DNA of 64,000 nucleotides from Azophilus sp965221755 (GTDB lineage: Bacteria > Pseudomonadota > Gammaproteobacteria > Pseudomonadales > Azotimanducaceae): assembly GCA_965221755.1 (NCBI GenBank), contig OZ244921.1:682001-746000 (forward strand). The letters are read 5' to 3'. The position numbers and the translations under genes are program-made. The notes beneath the pieces are model-generated. The model had not been told where the DNA came from. It did not search any database and saw only the letters and a list, made by a program, of their open reading frames with translations. This document shows, piece after piece, positions 42,896-51,720 of the stretch (position 1 is its first letter; each line of letters begins with the position of its first letter).

Positions 42896-45077
42896 GGCTG
42901 GCCCGGGCCTTGGCCTCCCGCCGCCGGGCGTGCAGGATCGGCTCGGTGTAGCCGCTCGGCTGGACCAGCCCCTTGAACACCAAGTCCTTCGCCGCTTGGA
43001 AGGCGATGCTGTCGGCAAAGTTCGGCGCCATGTCGCGGTAGGCGGGATCGCCCGCGTTCTGGGCATCGACCACCGCCGCCATGCGCTCGAAGGTCTCCTG
43101 AACCTGCGCCTGGCTGCAAATGCCGTGGCGCAGCCAGTTGGCCATGTGCTGGCTGGAGATGCGGCAGGTGGCGCGGTCCTCCATCAACCCCACGTCGTTG
43201 ATGTCGGGCACCTTGGAGCAGCCGACGCCCTGATCGATCCAGCGCACGACGTAGCCGAGAATGCCTTGGGCGTTGTTGTCGAGCTCCGCCTGCACCTGCT
43301 CGGCGGAAAGGTTCTCCCCGGCCAGCAGCGGGATGCGCAGGATGTCGTCGAGGCGGGCGGGTTGGCGGGACTCCAATTCCGCCTGGCGCTGGCCCACGTC
43401 AACCTGGTGGTAGTGCATCGCGTGCAGGGTGGCCGCAGTGGGCGACGGCACCCAGGCGGTGTTGGCGCCCGCCTTGGGATGGACGATCTTGGCGGCGAGC
43501 ATTTCCGCCATCTCGTCCGGCTTCGGCCACATGCCCTTGCCGATCTGGGCGTGGCCGCGAAAGCCGCTGGCCAAGCCGACGTCCACGTTGGCGTCCTCAT
43601 AGGCGGCGATCCAAGGCTGCGCCTTGATGGCCTCCTTGGGCAGGAAGGGGCCGGCCTGCATGCTGGTGTGGATTTCATCGCCGGTGCGGTCCAGAAAGCC
43701 GGTGTTGATGAAGACGATGCGCTCGCGCGCCTCAAAGACGCAGGCGGCCAGATTCACGGTGGTGCGCCGCTCCTCGTCCATGACGCCGATCTTCAAGGTG
43801 TTCGGCGCAAGCCCCAAGGCGTCCTCAACCCGGCTGAAGAGGGCGACCGTAAGCGCCACCTCCTCCGGCCCGTGCATCTTCGGCTTGACGATGTAAACGC
43901 TGCCCGCGCGGGAGTTGCGCACCGGCCCGCTCCCTTGCAGGTCGTGCAGCGCCGCCAAGGCCGTCAGGAAAGCGTCCAGGAAGCCCTCCGGCACCTCGCC
44001 GCCGACGCTGTCGAGCACCGCATCGGAGGTCATCAGATGGCCGACGTTGCGCACCAGCATGAGGCTGCGCCCCGGCAGCGTCAGCGGTTCGCCGTCGCTG
44101 CCGATGTAGGTGCGATCCGGGTTCAGCCGCCGCACGATGCTGCGTCCGCCCTTCTCCAGGCGCTCCTCGAGATCGCCCTTCATCAGGCCCAGCCAGTTGC
44201 CGTAAACCAAGCACTTGTCCTCGGCGTCCACCGCCGCCACCGAATCCTCGCAGTCCTGGATGGTGGTGACCGCCGACTCCAGCACCACGTCCTTGACGCC
44301 GGCCGGATGGGCGGCGCCCACCTCGTGGCTGCGGTCGATTTGGATCTCGATGTGCAGGCCGTTGTGGCGCAGCAGGACGGCGCTCGGCTCATCCTCCCCC
44401 ACATGCCCCCGGAACTGGCTGGGGTCGGCGAGGCCGGTGTTGCCGCCGTCCGCCAACACCGCGCGCAGGCCATTGCCGCCCTCGCCCTGGCCGATGCCGT
44501 AAAGGCGCACGTCCTTGTGGCTGGCACCCGCCAGGGGCACGGTCCGGTCGAGAAACTCGGCGGCCCGCTCGATGACCAACTCGCCCCGCGCCGGGTTGTA
44601 GCTGCCGCCCTTTTCGCGGCCCGGCGTCTCCGGCAGCACGTCGGTGCCGTAGAGGGCATCGTAAAGGCTGCCCCAGCGGGCATTGGCCGCATTTAACGCA
44701 TAGCGGGCGTTCATCACCGGCACCACCAATTGCGGTCCCGCCAGAACGGCGATCTCCGGATCCACCTTGTCCGTGGCGATGGCGAACTCGCCGGGCGGGG
44801 GGACGAGGTAGCCGATCTCCTCCAGGAAGGCGCGGTAGGCCTTCGCATCGAGCGGCTGGCCCTTGCGGGCCAGATGCCAAGCGTCGATGCGCTCCTGCAA
44901 AGCCTCCCGCTTCGCCAAGAGCGAGCGATTCAGCGGCCCCAACTCATCGAGAGCGGCCTGAAAACCGGCCCAAAAGGCATCGCCGTCCACGCCCGTGCCG
45001 GGCAGCATGCGTTCATTCACCAACTCGTCCAATTCCGCAGCCACCTGCAAGCCGCCGCGAGCCACCCTTGCCGTCAT
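42888..45077 (-). CDS. glcB: Malate synthase G
   Basis: Condenses glyoxylate with acetyl-CoA to malate; glyoxylate-shunt or glycolate-use enzyme of the cytosol. 729 residues, the size of the monomeric G isoform. Seen: FLEEIGYLVPPPGEF, NARWGSLYDALYGTD (the MSG-specific alpha/beta insert region), EDKCLVYGNWLGLMKGDLEE, LMLVRNVGHLMTSDAV, IVKPKMHGPEEVAL, RRTTVNLAACVFEARERIVF and NTAWVPSPTAATLHAMHYHQ. AAGGAGGATCG precedes the ATG. Isocitrate lyase is not in the window. Confidence 0.96.
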   Translation of the reverse strand: MTARVARGGLQVAAELDELVNERMLPGTGVDGDAFWAGFQAALDELGPLNRSLLAKREALQERIDAWHLARKGQPLDAKAYRAFLEEIGYLVPPPGEFAIATDKVDPEIAVLAGPQLVVPVMNARYALNAANARWGSLYDALYGTDVLPETPGREKGGSYNPARGELVIERAAEFLDRTVPLAGASHKDVRLYGIGQGEGGNGLRAVLADGGNTGLADPSQFRGHVGEDEPSAVLLRHNGLHIEIQIDRSHEVGAAHPAGVKDVVLESAVTTIQDCEDSVAAVDAEDKCLVYGNWLGLMKGDLEERLEKGGRSIVRRLNPDRTYIGSDGEPLTLPGRSLMLVRNVGHLMTSDAVLDSVGGEVPEGFLDAFLTALAALHDLQGSGPVRNSRAGSVYIVKPKMHGPEEVALTVALFSRVEDALGLAPNTLKIGVMDEERRTTVNLAACVFEARERIVFINTGFLDRTGDEIHTSMQAGPFLPKEAIKAQPWIAAYEDANVDVGLASGFRGHAQIGKGMWPKPDEMAEMLAAKIVHPKAGANTAWVPSPTAATLHAMHYHQVDVGQRQAELESRQPARLDDILRIPLLAGENLSAEQVQAELDNNAQGILGYVVRWIDQGVGCSKVPDINDVGLMEDRATCRISSQHMANWLRHGICSQAQVQETFERMAAVVDAQNAGDPAYRDMAPNFADSIAFQAAKDLVFKGLVQPSGYTEPILHARRREAKARASRD

Positions 45078-45092
45078 CGATCCTCCTTGTTT

Positions 45093-45122
45093 GCCCGCCT
45101 AAGGGGAAAGCGGGCTAGTATA
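45093..45122 (-). promoter_or_regulatory. Likely glcB -10 box and leader stem-loop
   Basis: On the minus strand TATACT (45122-45117) is a good -10, followed by GCCCGC (45115-45110) and GCGGGC (45098-45093), which pair over an 11-nt loop before the AAGGAGG ribosome site. No clear -35 was found. The interval to the divergent exonuclease gene is only 61 bp. Confidence 0.35.
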
Positions 45123-45138
45123 GCGGCGGGATCGGGAA

Positions 45139-46428
45139 ATGCCTTGGGAACAATCGAACGAAATGAAGATCCTCGCCGTCGGCGACATGCACTTGGGGCG
45201 CAGGCCGTCGCGCTTGCCGCCCGCGTTGGCGGAGCGGGCTCGGGAACTCGGCCCGGCGGGGGGTTGGCAGCGCACGATCGCAGCAGCGTTGGAAGCCAAT
45301 GCGCAAGCCGTGGCATTGGCGGGCGACGTGGTGGAGAAGGAGGACGACTTCTTCGAGGCGTACCGGGAGCTGGCGCGGGGCGTTAAGATCCTCGCCGAAG
45401 CGGGCATCAACGTGGTGGGGGTCGCGGGCAATCACGATGTCAAGGTCCTGCCCCGCCTGGCAGCCGAAATCCCGGAGTTCAAGCTGCTTGGCCGAGGCGG
45501 GCAATGGGAGCCTTGGACGCTTGCGGACGAAACCGAAGCCCTTACCCTGTGGGGTTGGTCGTTTCCCCAAGCCAAGGTGCTGCAAAGCCCCCTGCCCAAC
45601 GCGCCCTTCGAGCGCCGGCCCGGCCTCAACTTGGGGCTCCTGCACTGCGACCGGGACGCCGGAGCAAGCCCCTACGCTCCAGTGACCGGCGCGGAATTGG
45701 AGCGGGCAGGCCTTGATGGCTGGCTGCTCGGCCACATCCACAAGCCTGACGCACTCAGCGCGCCTAGGCCGAACGGCTACCTCGGCAGCCTGACCGGCTT
45801 GAGCCGTCGGGAATCCGGCGTCCGCGGCCCCTGGCTCATCACGGTTGAGCGCGGCGCCTTGAGCAAAGTGGCCCAACTGCCGTTGGCGCCCTTGCGTTGG
45901 GAACGCTTGGATGTGGACATTGAAGGCATTGCCGAACCGGCCGACGCGAAGAGCCAACTCATCGCCAGCCTGCGCCAGTTCGATGAGCGCTTCACCGACC
46001 CGAACCACGCGCCCGAGGCCGTGGCGCTCGACCTGCGCTTCACGGGACGCACCTCCTTGGGCGGCGCCGCGCTTGGGGAATTCACGCAAGAGGACCGGGA
46101 TGCGATCTACGCCGGCGCCGGCAACCGGCACTACTTCATCGAAGCCTTAAGCGCCCACACCCGCCCCGAAGTCGAGTTGGAACGGCTCGCAAAGCGCAAC
46201 GACCCACTCGGCCTGCTCGCGCAACGGCTGCTGTGGCTGCAGCAGCCCGAAGGCCACCCCGACCGGGACCGCTTGCTGGCCTTGGCGAGGGAACGGCTCG
46301 CCCATGAAGCCGAGAAGCCCGTTTGGAGCGCCTTGCCGCCCATCGATCCCGACCCGGCGCAGTGGCTGAAGGAAGCCGGCTACCGCACCCTCGACCAGTT
46401 GCTGGCGCAATCCGCAGAGACGGATTGA
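45139..46428 (+). CDS. SbcD/Mre11-like DNA exonuclease (YhaO-like)
   Basis: Calcineurin-like metallophosphoesterase, 429 residues from ATG 45139 (ATG 45163, giving MKILAVGDMHLG, is an equally good start). All five metal motifs are present: GDMHLGRR, ALAGDVVEKED, VAGNHDV, LLHCDRDAG, LLGHIHKPD. It would be the Mn-dependent nuclease of an SMC-type complex. Its TGA overlaps the ATG of the ATPase gene (TGATG), so the pair is strictly coupled. The C-terminal tail AQWLKEAGYRTLDQLLAQ resembles pieces of the ATPase C-terminal extension. Closer in layout to Bacillus YhaO than to E. coli SbcD. Confidence 0.85.
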   Translation: MPWEQSNEMKILAVGDMHLGRRPSRLPPALAERARELGPAGGWQRTIAAALEANAQAVALAGDVVEKEDDFFEAYRELARGVKILAEAGINVVGVAGNHDVKVLPRLAAEIPEFKLLGRGGQWEPWTLADETEALTLWGWSFPQAKVLQSPLPNAPFERRPGLNLGLLHCDRDAGASPYAPVTGAELERAGLDGWLLGHIHKPDALSAPRPNGYLGSLTGLSRRESGVRGPWLITVERGALSKVAQLPLAPLRWERLDVDIEGIAEPADAKSQLIASLRQFDERFTDPNHAPEAVALDLRFTGRTSLGGAALGEFTQEDRDAIYAGAGNRHYFIEALSAHTRPEVELERLAKRNDPLGLLAQRLLWLQQPEGHPDRDRLLALARERLAHEAEKPVWSALPPIDPDPAQWLKEAGYRTLDQLLAQSAETD

Positions 46429-49400
46429 TGCGCCTGCGCCGCCTGACCATCAACGCCCTGCCGGGCATCACGCCCGGTTTCACGTTTGCGCCGCCGGATG
46501 CCGGCGTGATCCTCATCACCGGCCCCAACGCCATCGGCAAGAGCAGCTTGGCCCGCGCGTTGAAGCACTTGTTGGGCGGCGTCGATCGAAGAGGCGACCC
46601 GCCCGCCCTGTCCTTGGCCGCGGAGTTCGACATCGGCGGCAGCCGCTGGCAGGTGACGCGCAACGGCGGGCAAGTCGTCTGGATGCGCGACGGTGAGTCC
46701 ACCACGTCTCCTTCATTGCCGTCCGCTGGCCAAATCAGCCTGTGCCGCCTGTCGATGGAAAGCCTGCTGGCTGATGACCAAAGCGACCAAGCGCTGGCGG
46801 AGGCGCTCTGGCGGGCCTTGCGCGGCGGTTTCGACTTGGATGCGCCGCGCATCGCTTTGGGGAGCCGTTGGGGCCGAAAGGAGGAAGGCGCCCTGTCAAA
46901 GGCCCGCAGTGACCTGGGAAACGTGGAGCGACGTTATGCCGCCCTGCGGAGCGATGAGGCCAAGTTGCCGGCCTTGGACCGCGACATCAAGGCGGCCCAG
47001 CGGGCCGCTGAGCGCCTTGAGCAACTGCAGCAGGCGATGCAACTGCACCGGGCCATCGACTTGCGGGAAGACCTGCACGATGCAGTCAAACGGTTTCCCC
47101 CTGACATGGACAAGCTTAAGGGCAACGAACTGGAGCGGCTGGAAGCCTGCGACGCAAAAGATGCGGAACTGCGCAAAAGGATGCAGGATGCGCAACGCAA
47201 GCTCCAAGACGCCCAAGCCGAGCGGCAGGACAGCGGTTTGGCGGACGCAGCGCCCGAAGCCGAGACGGTGGCCCGAGTGGAGGCGCGTTTGAACGCCTTG
47301 GACCGCCACGCAGGCGACCGAGCCCATGCCGAAAAGGATGCGACCGAGGCCGAAGCGGCGTTGCAGGCCGCCCAAGCTCAATTCCAAGGCAGTGGAGAGG
47401 CTCCCAACCTCAGCGCGGACAGCCTCGAACAAGCCAGGGCGATCGTCGAGCCGTTGGTCGATGTCCAAGCCCGTCTTCGCGAACTCCAGCAACAACTCAA
47501 ATTGGCCGGCGAGCCGCCGGACGACGCTGAGATCGATCAACATAGGGCGGGCGTTGATGCTTTGCGAACCTGGTTGGCCACCATCGCCCAGCCCAGCCCG
47601 ACCCGCCAAGGGATCAGCAGCGCCATCTGGCTCATGGCTTCAGCTCTCGCGGCCATAGCCGCCGCGGTGGCCCTGATCGAGCGGGCGTGGAGCGGTTTGG
47701 CGGCCATTGCCGCCGCCGGACTGGGATTGGTTTGGGCGCTTGTGGGGCAAGCAAAACGAACCGGGCGGGCCTCGTCCGCAGCCGATGATGCCATGAAGGC
47801 GTTTATGAACACCGAACTCAACCCGCCCAAGGAGTGGTCTTCGACCGCCGTTCAAGAGCATCTGCGGCGCACCGTCGAGCCACGCCTGAACGAATTGATC
47901 CTGCAACGGGAGAGGGCTTCGGTCGCACCCAAGCTGCGTGTGGAGATCGAGGATGCGCAATCCACAATCGAGCGCTTGGGCAAGGAAAAGGCCGAACTGG
48001 CCAAGGCGATTGGGTTCAACCCCGAATTGGCTGGACCGCCCTTCTACCGGCTGGTCGAAGTGGCCAGCCAATGGGACCAAGCGCGCAAGCAGTGCGAGGC
48101 AAGCAAGCTGGCGCTGGCGCAGCTCGACCGCAAAATAGCCGCCGAGGCCGGGGAAGCGCGCCGCTTTCTGGAGCGGTGGCGAACCGCCGAGGCGCCGCCC
48201 TTTGACGCCACGACCTCAAACGCGGCCATCGAGGAACTGCGAATCGCCTTCAATCACCTCAAAAGGCGTTTGGATGCCGCGAACGATGCGCAGGGCAAGG
48301 TCGCGTCCTGCCAGCGGGAAGTCGAATCACTCGAACGTCAAGTCAAGGGGGTTGAGAAGGACGTTCAAGGCCTGTTGGCCGAGGCCGCGCTTGAAACCCA
48401 TCAACGCGACGAACTGGCGGGGCGAATCGAACGCCTTGCGCAGTGGAAGGAGGCGTTCGATAAGCTCACGGATGCCAAGCGCGAGGAAAGCAGGCTCCGT
48501 TCGGCGCTCGCTGAACACGCTGAACTGATCGCTGCGGTTGAAAGCGGCAAGATCGAACAACTGAAGGACGGCCTGGAGCGCGCCCGCAGCAAGGCGGACA
48601 CTTACACCGACGTCATCAAAAAGCGCCAACGCATCGAGACCCAGCTCGATGAGGCGGGCCGGGAGCACGACCTGGAACGGGCCGCAGGCGCACTCGACGC
48701 TGCCGCGGCGGCCCTTGAGGACAAACGCAACGAAGCGTTGCGCAGCCAAGCCACCGAGGCCTTGCTCAGCGAAATTGAGCATCAATTCAGCAGCCGGCAC
48801 GAACCCGACCTGTTGCGCCGCGCCAAGGAGCGGTTCCAGCAGGTCACCGCGCACGAGTTCTCGCTCGAACTGCGCGACGGCAAGCGCTTCGTCGCCCGCG
48901 ACCTAAAGCAAGGACAACTCAGGGACTTGGAGGAGCTTTCCTCCGGCACCCGCATGCAACTGCTGCTCGCCCTGCGCCTGGCTTCGACGGAAGCCCAGGA
49001 ACAAGGCGGCGAATCCTTGCCGCTGTTCCTTGACGAGGCGCTGACCACGAGCGATGAGGACCGCTTCGCCGTGATGGCCAACACGCTCACCCGGTTGGCC
49101 GAAGCGGGCGAGCGGCAGATCTTCTACCTCTCCGCCCGCCGTCATGAACGCGCGCTGTGGAAGCAGGCGACGGACACCGAACCTCCGGTGGTCGATCTGG
49201 CGGAAGTCCGCTTCGGAGCGAAGTGCCTCGAAGCCGAGGATTTCAAGGTCGAAACCCCGCCGTCGCTGCCGTCCCCGGCCGGCCACGATGCCGCCGCCTA
49301 CGCGGCGCTGCTCGGCGTCCCCCGCTTCGACCCGCACCTTGAGCCGGGCGGCATCCACCTCTTCCACCTGCTTCGCGACGACCTCGAACTGCTGCGCCGC

Positions 49401-49904
49401 CTGATGGCCACTTGGCGGATCAAAACGCTCGGCCAACTCGAAAGCCTGCTCGCCAGCAACGCCGCCGAGGGCGCCATTCCCGACGCGGCCGTCCGCAGCC
49501 GCATCAAGCAACGATGCCAAGCCACGAGAGCCTGGACCGGCCTCTGGCGCCAAGGCCGCGGCCGACCCGTCAACAGAGCGGCCCTTGAGCAAAGCGGCGC
49601 CGTATCCGAAACCTTCATCGACCGGGCCACCAAGCTCGCCGATGAAAAGCAAGGTGACGGCAACTCAATCATCAAAGCACTGCGCCAAGGCCGCCTGCCG
49701 CGCTTCCACGCGACCAAAGCCGATGAACTCGAGCAGTGGCTCGCCGATGAGGGCTACGCTGACAACCAGCGCAGACTGTCTGCCGATGATCGCCATCGCT
49801 TGACCCTAGCCACTTTGGCGCCGCAAAACGAGAAGGAAGCCGCCGGCGTCAATCAGGTTGTGAACTGGCTCGAGACAGGCTTAGCCACAAGCGCCCAAAA
49901 CTAG
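46428..49904 (+). CDS. SbcC/Rad50-like ATPase with central membrane segments (YhaN-like)
   Basis: 1158 residues. N-terminal Walker A GPNAIGKSS (about 32-40). Two long coiled-coil arms surround a hydrophobic stretch at about 394-441 (two TM helices, IWLMASALAAIAAAVALIE and AAIAAAGLGLVWALVG), where SbcC has a zinc hook. The ABC signature LSSGTRMQLLLALRLA lies near 838, Walker B SLPLFLDEAL near 865, then a D-loop and IFYLSARRHER. Residues from about 925 to the end form a ~230-residue extension not seen in classical SbcC. With the preceding nuclease it should form a membrane-tethered DNA-end-processing complex. Confidence 0.85.
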   Translation: MRLRRLTINALPGITPGFTFAPPDAGVILITGPNAIGKSSLARALKHLLGGVDRRGDPPALSLAAEFDIGGSRWQVTRNGGQVVWMRDGESTTSPSLPSAGQISLCRLSMESLLADDQSDQALAEALWRALRGGFDLDAPRIALGSRWGRKEEGALSKARSDLGNVERRYAALRSDEAKLPALDRDIKAAQRAAERLEQLQQAMQLHRAIDLREDLHDAVKRFPPDMDKLKGNELERLEACDAKDAELRKRMQDAQRKLQDAQAERQDSGLADAAPEAETVARVEARLNALDRHAGDRAHAEKDATEAEAALQAAQAQFQGSGEAPNLSADSLEQARAIVEPLVDVQARLRELQQQLKLAGEPPDDAEIDQHRAGVDALRTWLATIAQPSPTRQGISSAIWLMASALAAIAAAVALIERAWSGLAAIAAAGLGLVWALVGQAKRTGRASSAADDAMKAFMNTELNPPKEWSSTAVQEHLRRTVEPRLNELILQRERASVAPKLRVEIEDAQSTIERLGKEKAELAKAIGFNPELAGPPFYRLVEVASQWDQARKQCEASKLALAQLDRKIAAEAGEARRFLERWRTAEAPPFDATTSNAAIEELRIAFNHLKRRLDAANDAQGKVASCQREVESLERQVKGVEKDVQGLLAEAALETHQRDELAGRIERLAQWKEAFDKLTDAKREESRLRSALAEHAELIAAVESGKIEQLKDGLERARSKADTYTDVIKKRQRIETQLDEAGREHDLERAAGALDAAAAALEDKRNEALRSQATEALLSEIEHQFSSRHEPDLLRRAKERFQQVTAHEFSLELRDGKRFVARDLKQGQLRDLEELSSGTRMQLLLALRLASTEAQEQGGESLPLFLDEALTTSDEDRFAVMANTLTRLAEAGERQIFYLSARRHERALWKQATDTEPPVVDLAEVRFGAKCLEAEDFKVETPPSLPSPAGHDAAAYAALLGVPRFDPHLEPGGIHLFHLLRDDLELLRRLMATWRIKTLGQLESLLASNAAEGAIPDAAVRSRIKQRCQATRAWTGLWRQGRGRPVNRAALEQSGAVSETFIDRATKLADEKQGDGNSIIKALRQGRLPRFHATKADELEQWLADEGYADNQRRLSADDRHRLTLATLAPQNEKEAAGVNQVVNWLETGLATSAQN

Positions 49905-50086
49905 AAGCGCAAAAGATCAGTTCGACAAATCGTCGGTGCCGCAGGCGAACACTACGAAGCCCCTCACAACGCACTAGTGCCCTGTTGGCGGGGTCTTGTG
50001 CCCAATGCCCCGACCACGCATTCTTCGGAAACCCGAACCACTCGATCTGAAAAGCCCTTCACGGCTGCACTTGCAGAGCGTAACGC

Positions 50087-50446
50087 CTACGAACATCCCT
50101 TAAGGAACACGTCAAGATGCGAGGGAATGCCCCCAAGGCCCGTTGGACTCGGCTTCTCAAAAACCATGTGGCTGGCGCTGGTGAGACCCGGCAACCGAAG
50201 ATCAGCCAGATGACGCTTGAACGGTCCAAAGCAGTTAACCGCCAATGCCGAAGACGAATGCGCAGCCCGAAACTTGCCGTGCATCTCGTCACCGCGCCCT
50301 CCTTCAAGTTCAGCCTTAAAGTCATCCGGCAGAATAGATGGAAGAAGGTTGTCAGCAAACGAAGAGACGTAGCCATTGCAGTCCAAGGCGACACCGGCCG
50401 CCTCTAATGGAGCGCGGAAGGCGCGTATGGCAATCTTCCTTATCAT
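50087..50446 (-). pseudogene. N-terminal remnant of a PGN_0703-type restriction endonuclease
   Basis: 119 codons. GDEMHGKFRAAHSSSALAVN followed by CFGPFKRH and PTGLGGIPSHLDVFL matches the N-terminal pattern of the PGN_0703 family of putative restriction endonucleases (as recalled, not searched). The frame stops at GCS just where the family continues into its E-S-K nuclease core. Downstream sequence to 49905 has no continuation in this frame; a faint reading in another frame (FVGVTLCKCSREG) may be decayed core. A lone N-terminal fragment is therefore likeliest. The 92 bp before the thiolase stop are empty. Confidence 0.55.
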
Positions 50447-50538
50447 ATCGGCCTGCCTTTACTTGGAATGGACTAAGCGGACGACCAAACAACGCCTCTC
50501 TGGGCATCGGATAACAAGGGGGCGCCTCAAAAGCCCGC

Positions 50539-51720
50539 CTACGTCCGCCGCACCAACGTCCCCGTGCCCAAGCCGCCCCCGCAGCACATGCTGACCAGCG
50601 CGTAGTCGCCGCCGGAACGCTTCAGCTCATGCACCGCCTTGGTGATGAGAAAGCAGCCGGTGGCGCCCAGCGGATGGCCCAGCGCGATGGCGCCGCCGTT
50701 GGGGTTCACCTTGGCGGGGTCGGCGCCGACGGTCTTGGCCCAGGACAGCACCACCGAGGCGAAGGCTTCGTTGACCTCGAAGACGTCGATGTCGTCGATG
50801 TCGAGGCCGCTGGCGGCCAGCAGCTTTTCGGTGGCTGGGATCGGGCCTTCCAGCATCAGCACGGGGTCGCAGCCCACCAAGGCCGTCTCCACGACTCGCG
50901 CCATGGGCTTCAAGCCCAGGGATTCGGCGTGGGCGGCGCTCATCATCAGCACCGCGGCGGCCCCGTCGGCGATCTGCGAGGAGGTGCCGGCGGTGTGGAT
51001 GCCGTCCTCCCGAGCGACCGGCTTCAAGCCGGCCAGCGCCTCCAAGCTGGTGTCGCGGGGGATTTCGTCAGTGTCGAAGACTTGGATCTCGCCGGTCTTT
51101 TGGCCTTCGCCGTCAAAGACCGGCACTTCCAAGGCAATGATCTGCGCCTTGAAGCGGCCTTCGTCCTGAGCCGTGGCCGCCCGCAGTTGGGAGGCCAGCC
51201 CGAAGCGATCGGCGTCATCGCGGGTCACTTGGTACTTCTCCGCCATCCGCTCCGCGCCCTCGAACTGGCTGGTGAACTCGAAGTGCTCGAAGTAGCTGCG
51301 CGCCACCGGCTTGCCGTAGGAATCGGGCAGGCCAACGGCATCCGCGCCGATCCTGAGCCGCGTCATGTTCTCCACGCCGCAGGCCATCACCGCATCGGCC
51401 ATGCCGGAGCGGATCAGGCTGTGGGCGAGCATGGCGGCCTCCTGGGAGGAGCCGCACTGGGCGTCGATGGTGATGCACGGCGTCTCGGTGACGCCGCCGT
51501 GGGCAAGCCAGGCCGTGCGGATGACGTTCATGCCTTGGGCGCCGAGCTTGTTGATGCAGCCGCCAACCACCTGATCGACTTGACCGGACTGCAGCCCGTT
51601 GCGCTCCAACAGGCCCATCATGACCGGCCCCAAGGTGTCCGACGGATGCACCCAGCCCAGCGAGCCCGCTTTCCTGCCGACGGCGGAGCGGGCCGCATCG
51701 ACGATGACCACTTCGTTCAT
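50539..51720 (-). CDS. Thiolase family acetyl-CoA acyltransferase
   Basis: Acyl-CoA C-acetyltransferase, 393 residues. Nucleophile Cys in IDAQCGSSQEAA (about residue 89), NEAFASVV, catalytic His in GGAIALGHPLGATG (about 350), and second Cys in CCGGGLGTGTLV (about 380). The segment IGADAVGLPDSYGKPVARSY points to a divergent degradative thiolase (FadA/PaaJ or steroid-type) rather than a biosynthetic one, but chain length is unknown. Its ATG overlaps the tilS stop (ATGA). No other beta-oxidation gene is adjacent, which makes this a downstream rider on the dnaE-tilS transcript. Confidence 0.9.
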   Translation of the reverse strand: MNEVVIVDAARSAVGRKAGSLGWVHPSDTLGPVMMGLLERNGLQSGQVDQVVGGCINKLGAQGMNVIRTAWLAHGGVTETPCITIDAQCGSSQEAAMLAHSLIRSGMADAVMACGVENMTRLRIGADAVGLPDSYGKPVARSYFEHFEFTSQFEGAERMAEKYQVTRDDADRFGLASQLRAATAQDEGRFKAQIIALEVPVFDGEGQKTGEIQVFDTDEIPRDTSLEALAGLKPVAREDGIHTAGTSSQIADGAAAVLMMSAAHAESLGLKPMARVVETALVGCDPVLMLEGPIPATEKLLAASGLDIDDIDVFEVNEAFASVVLSWAKTVGADPAKVNPNGGAIALGHPLGATGCFLITKAVHELKRSGGDYALVSMCCGGGLGTGTLVRRT

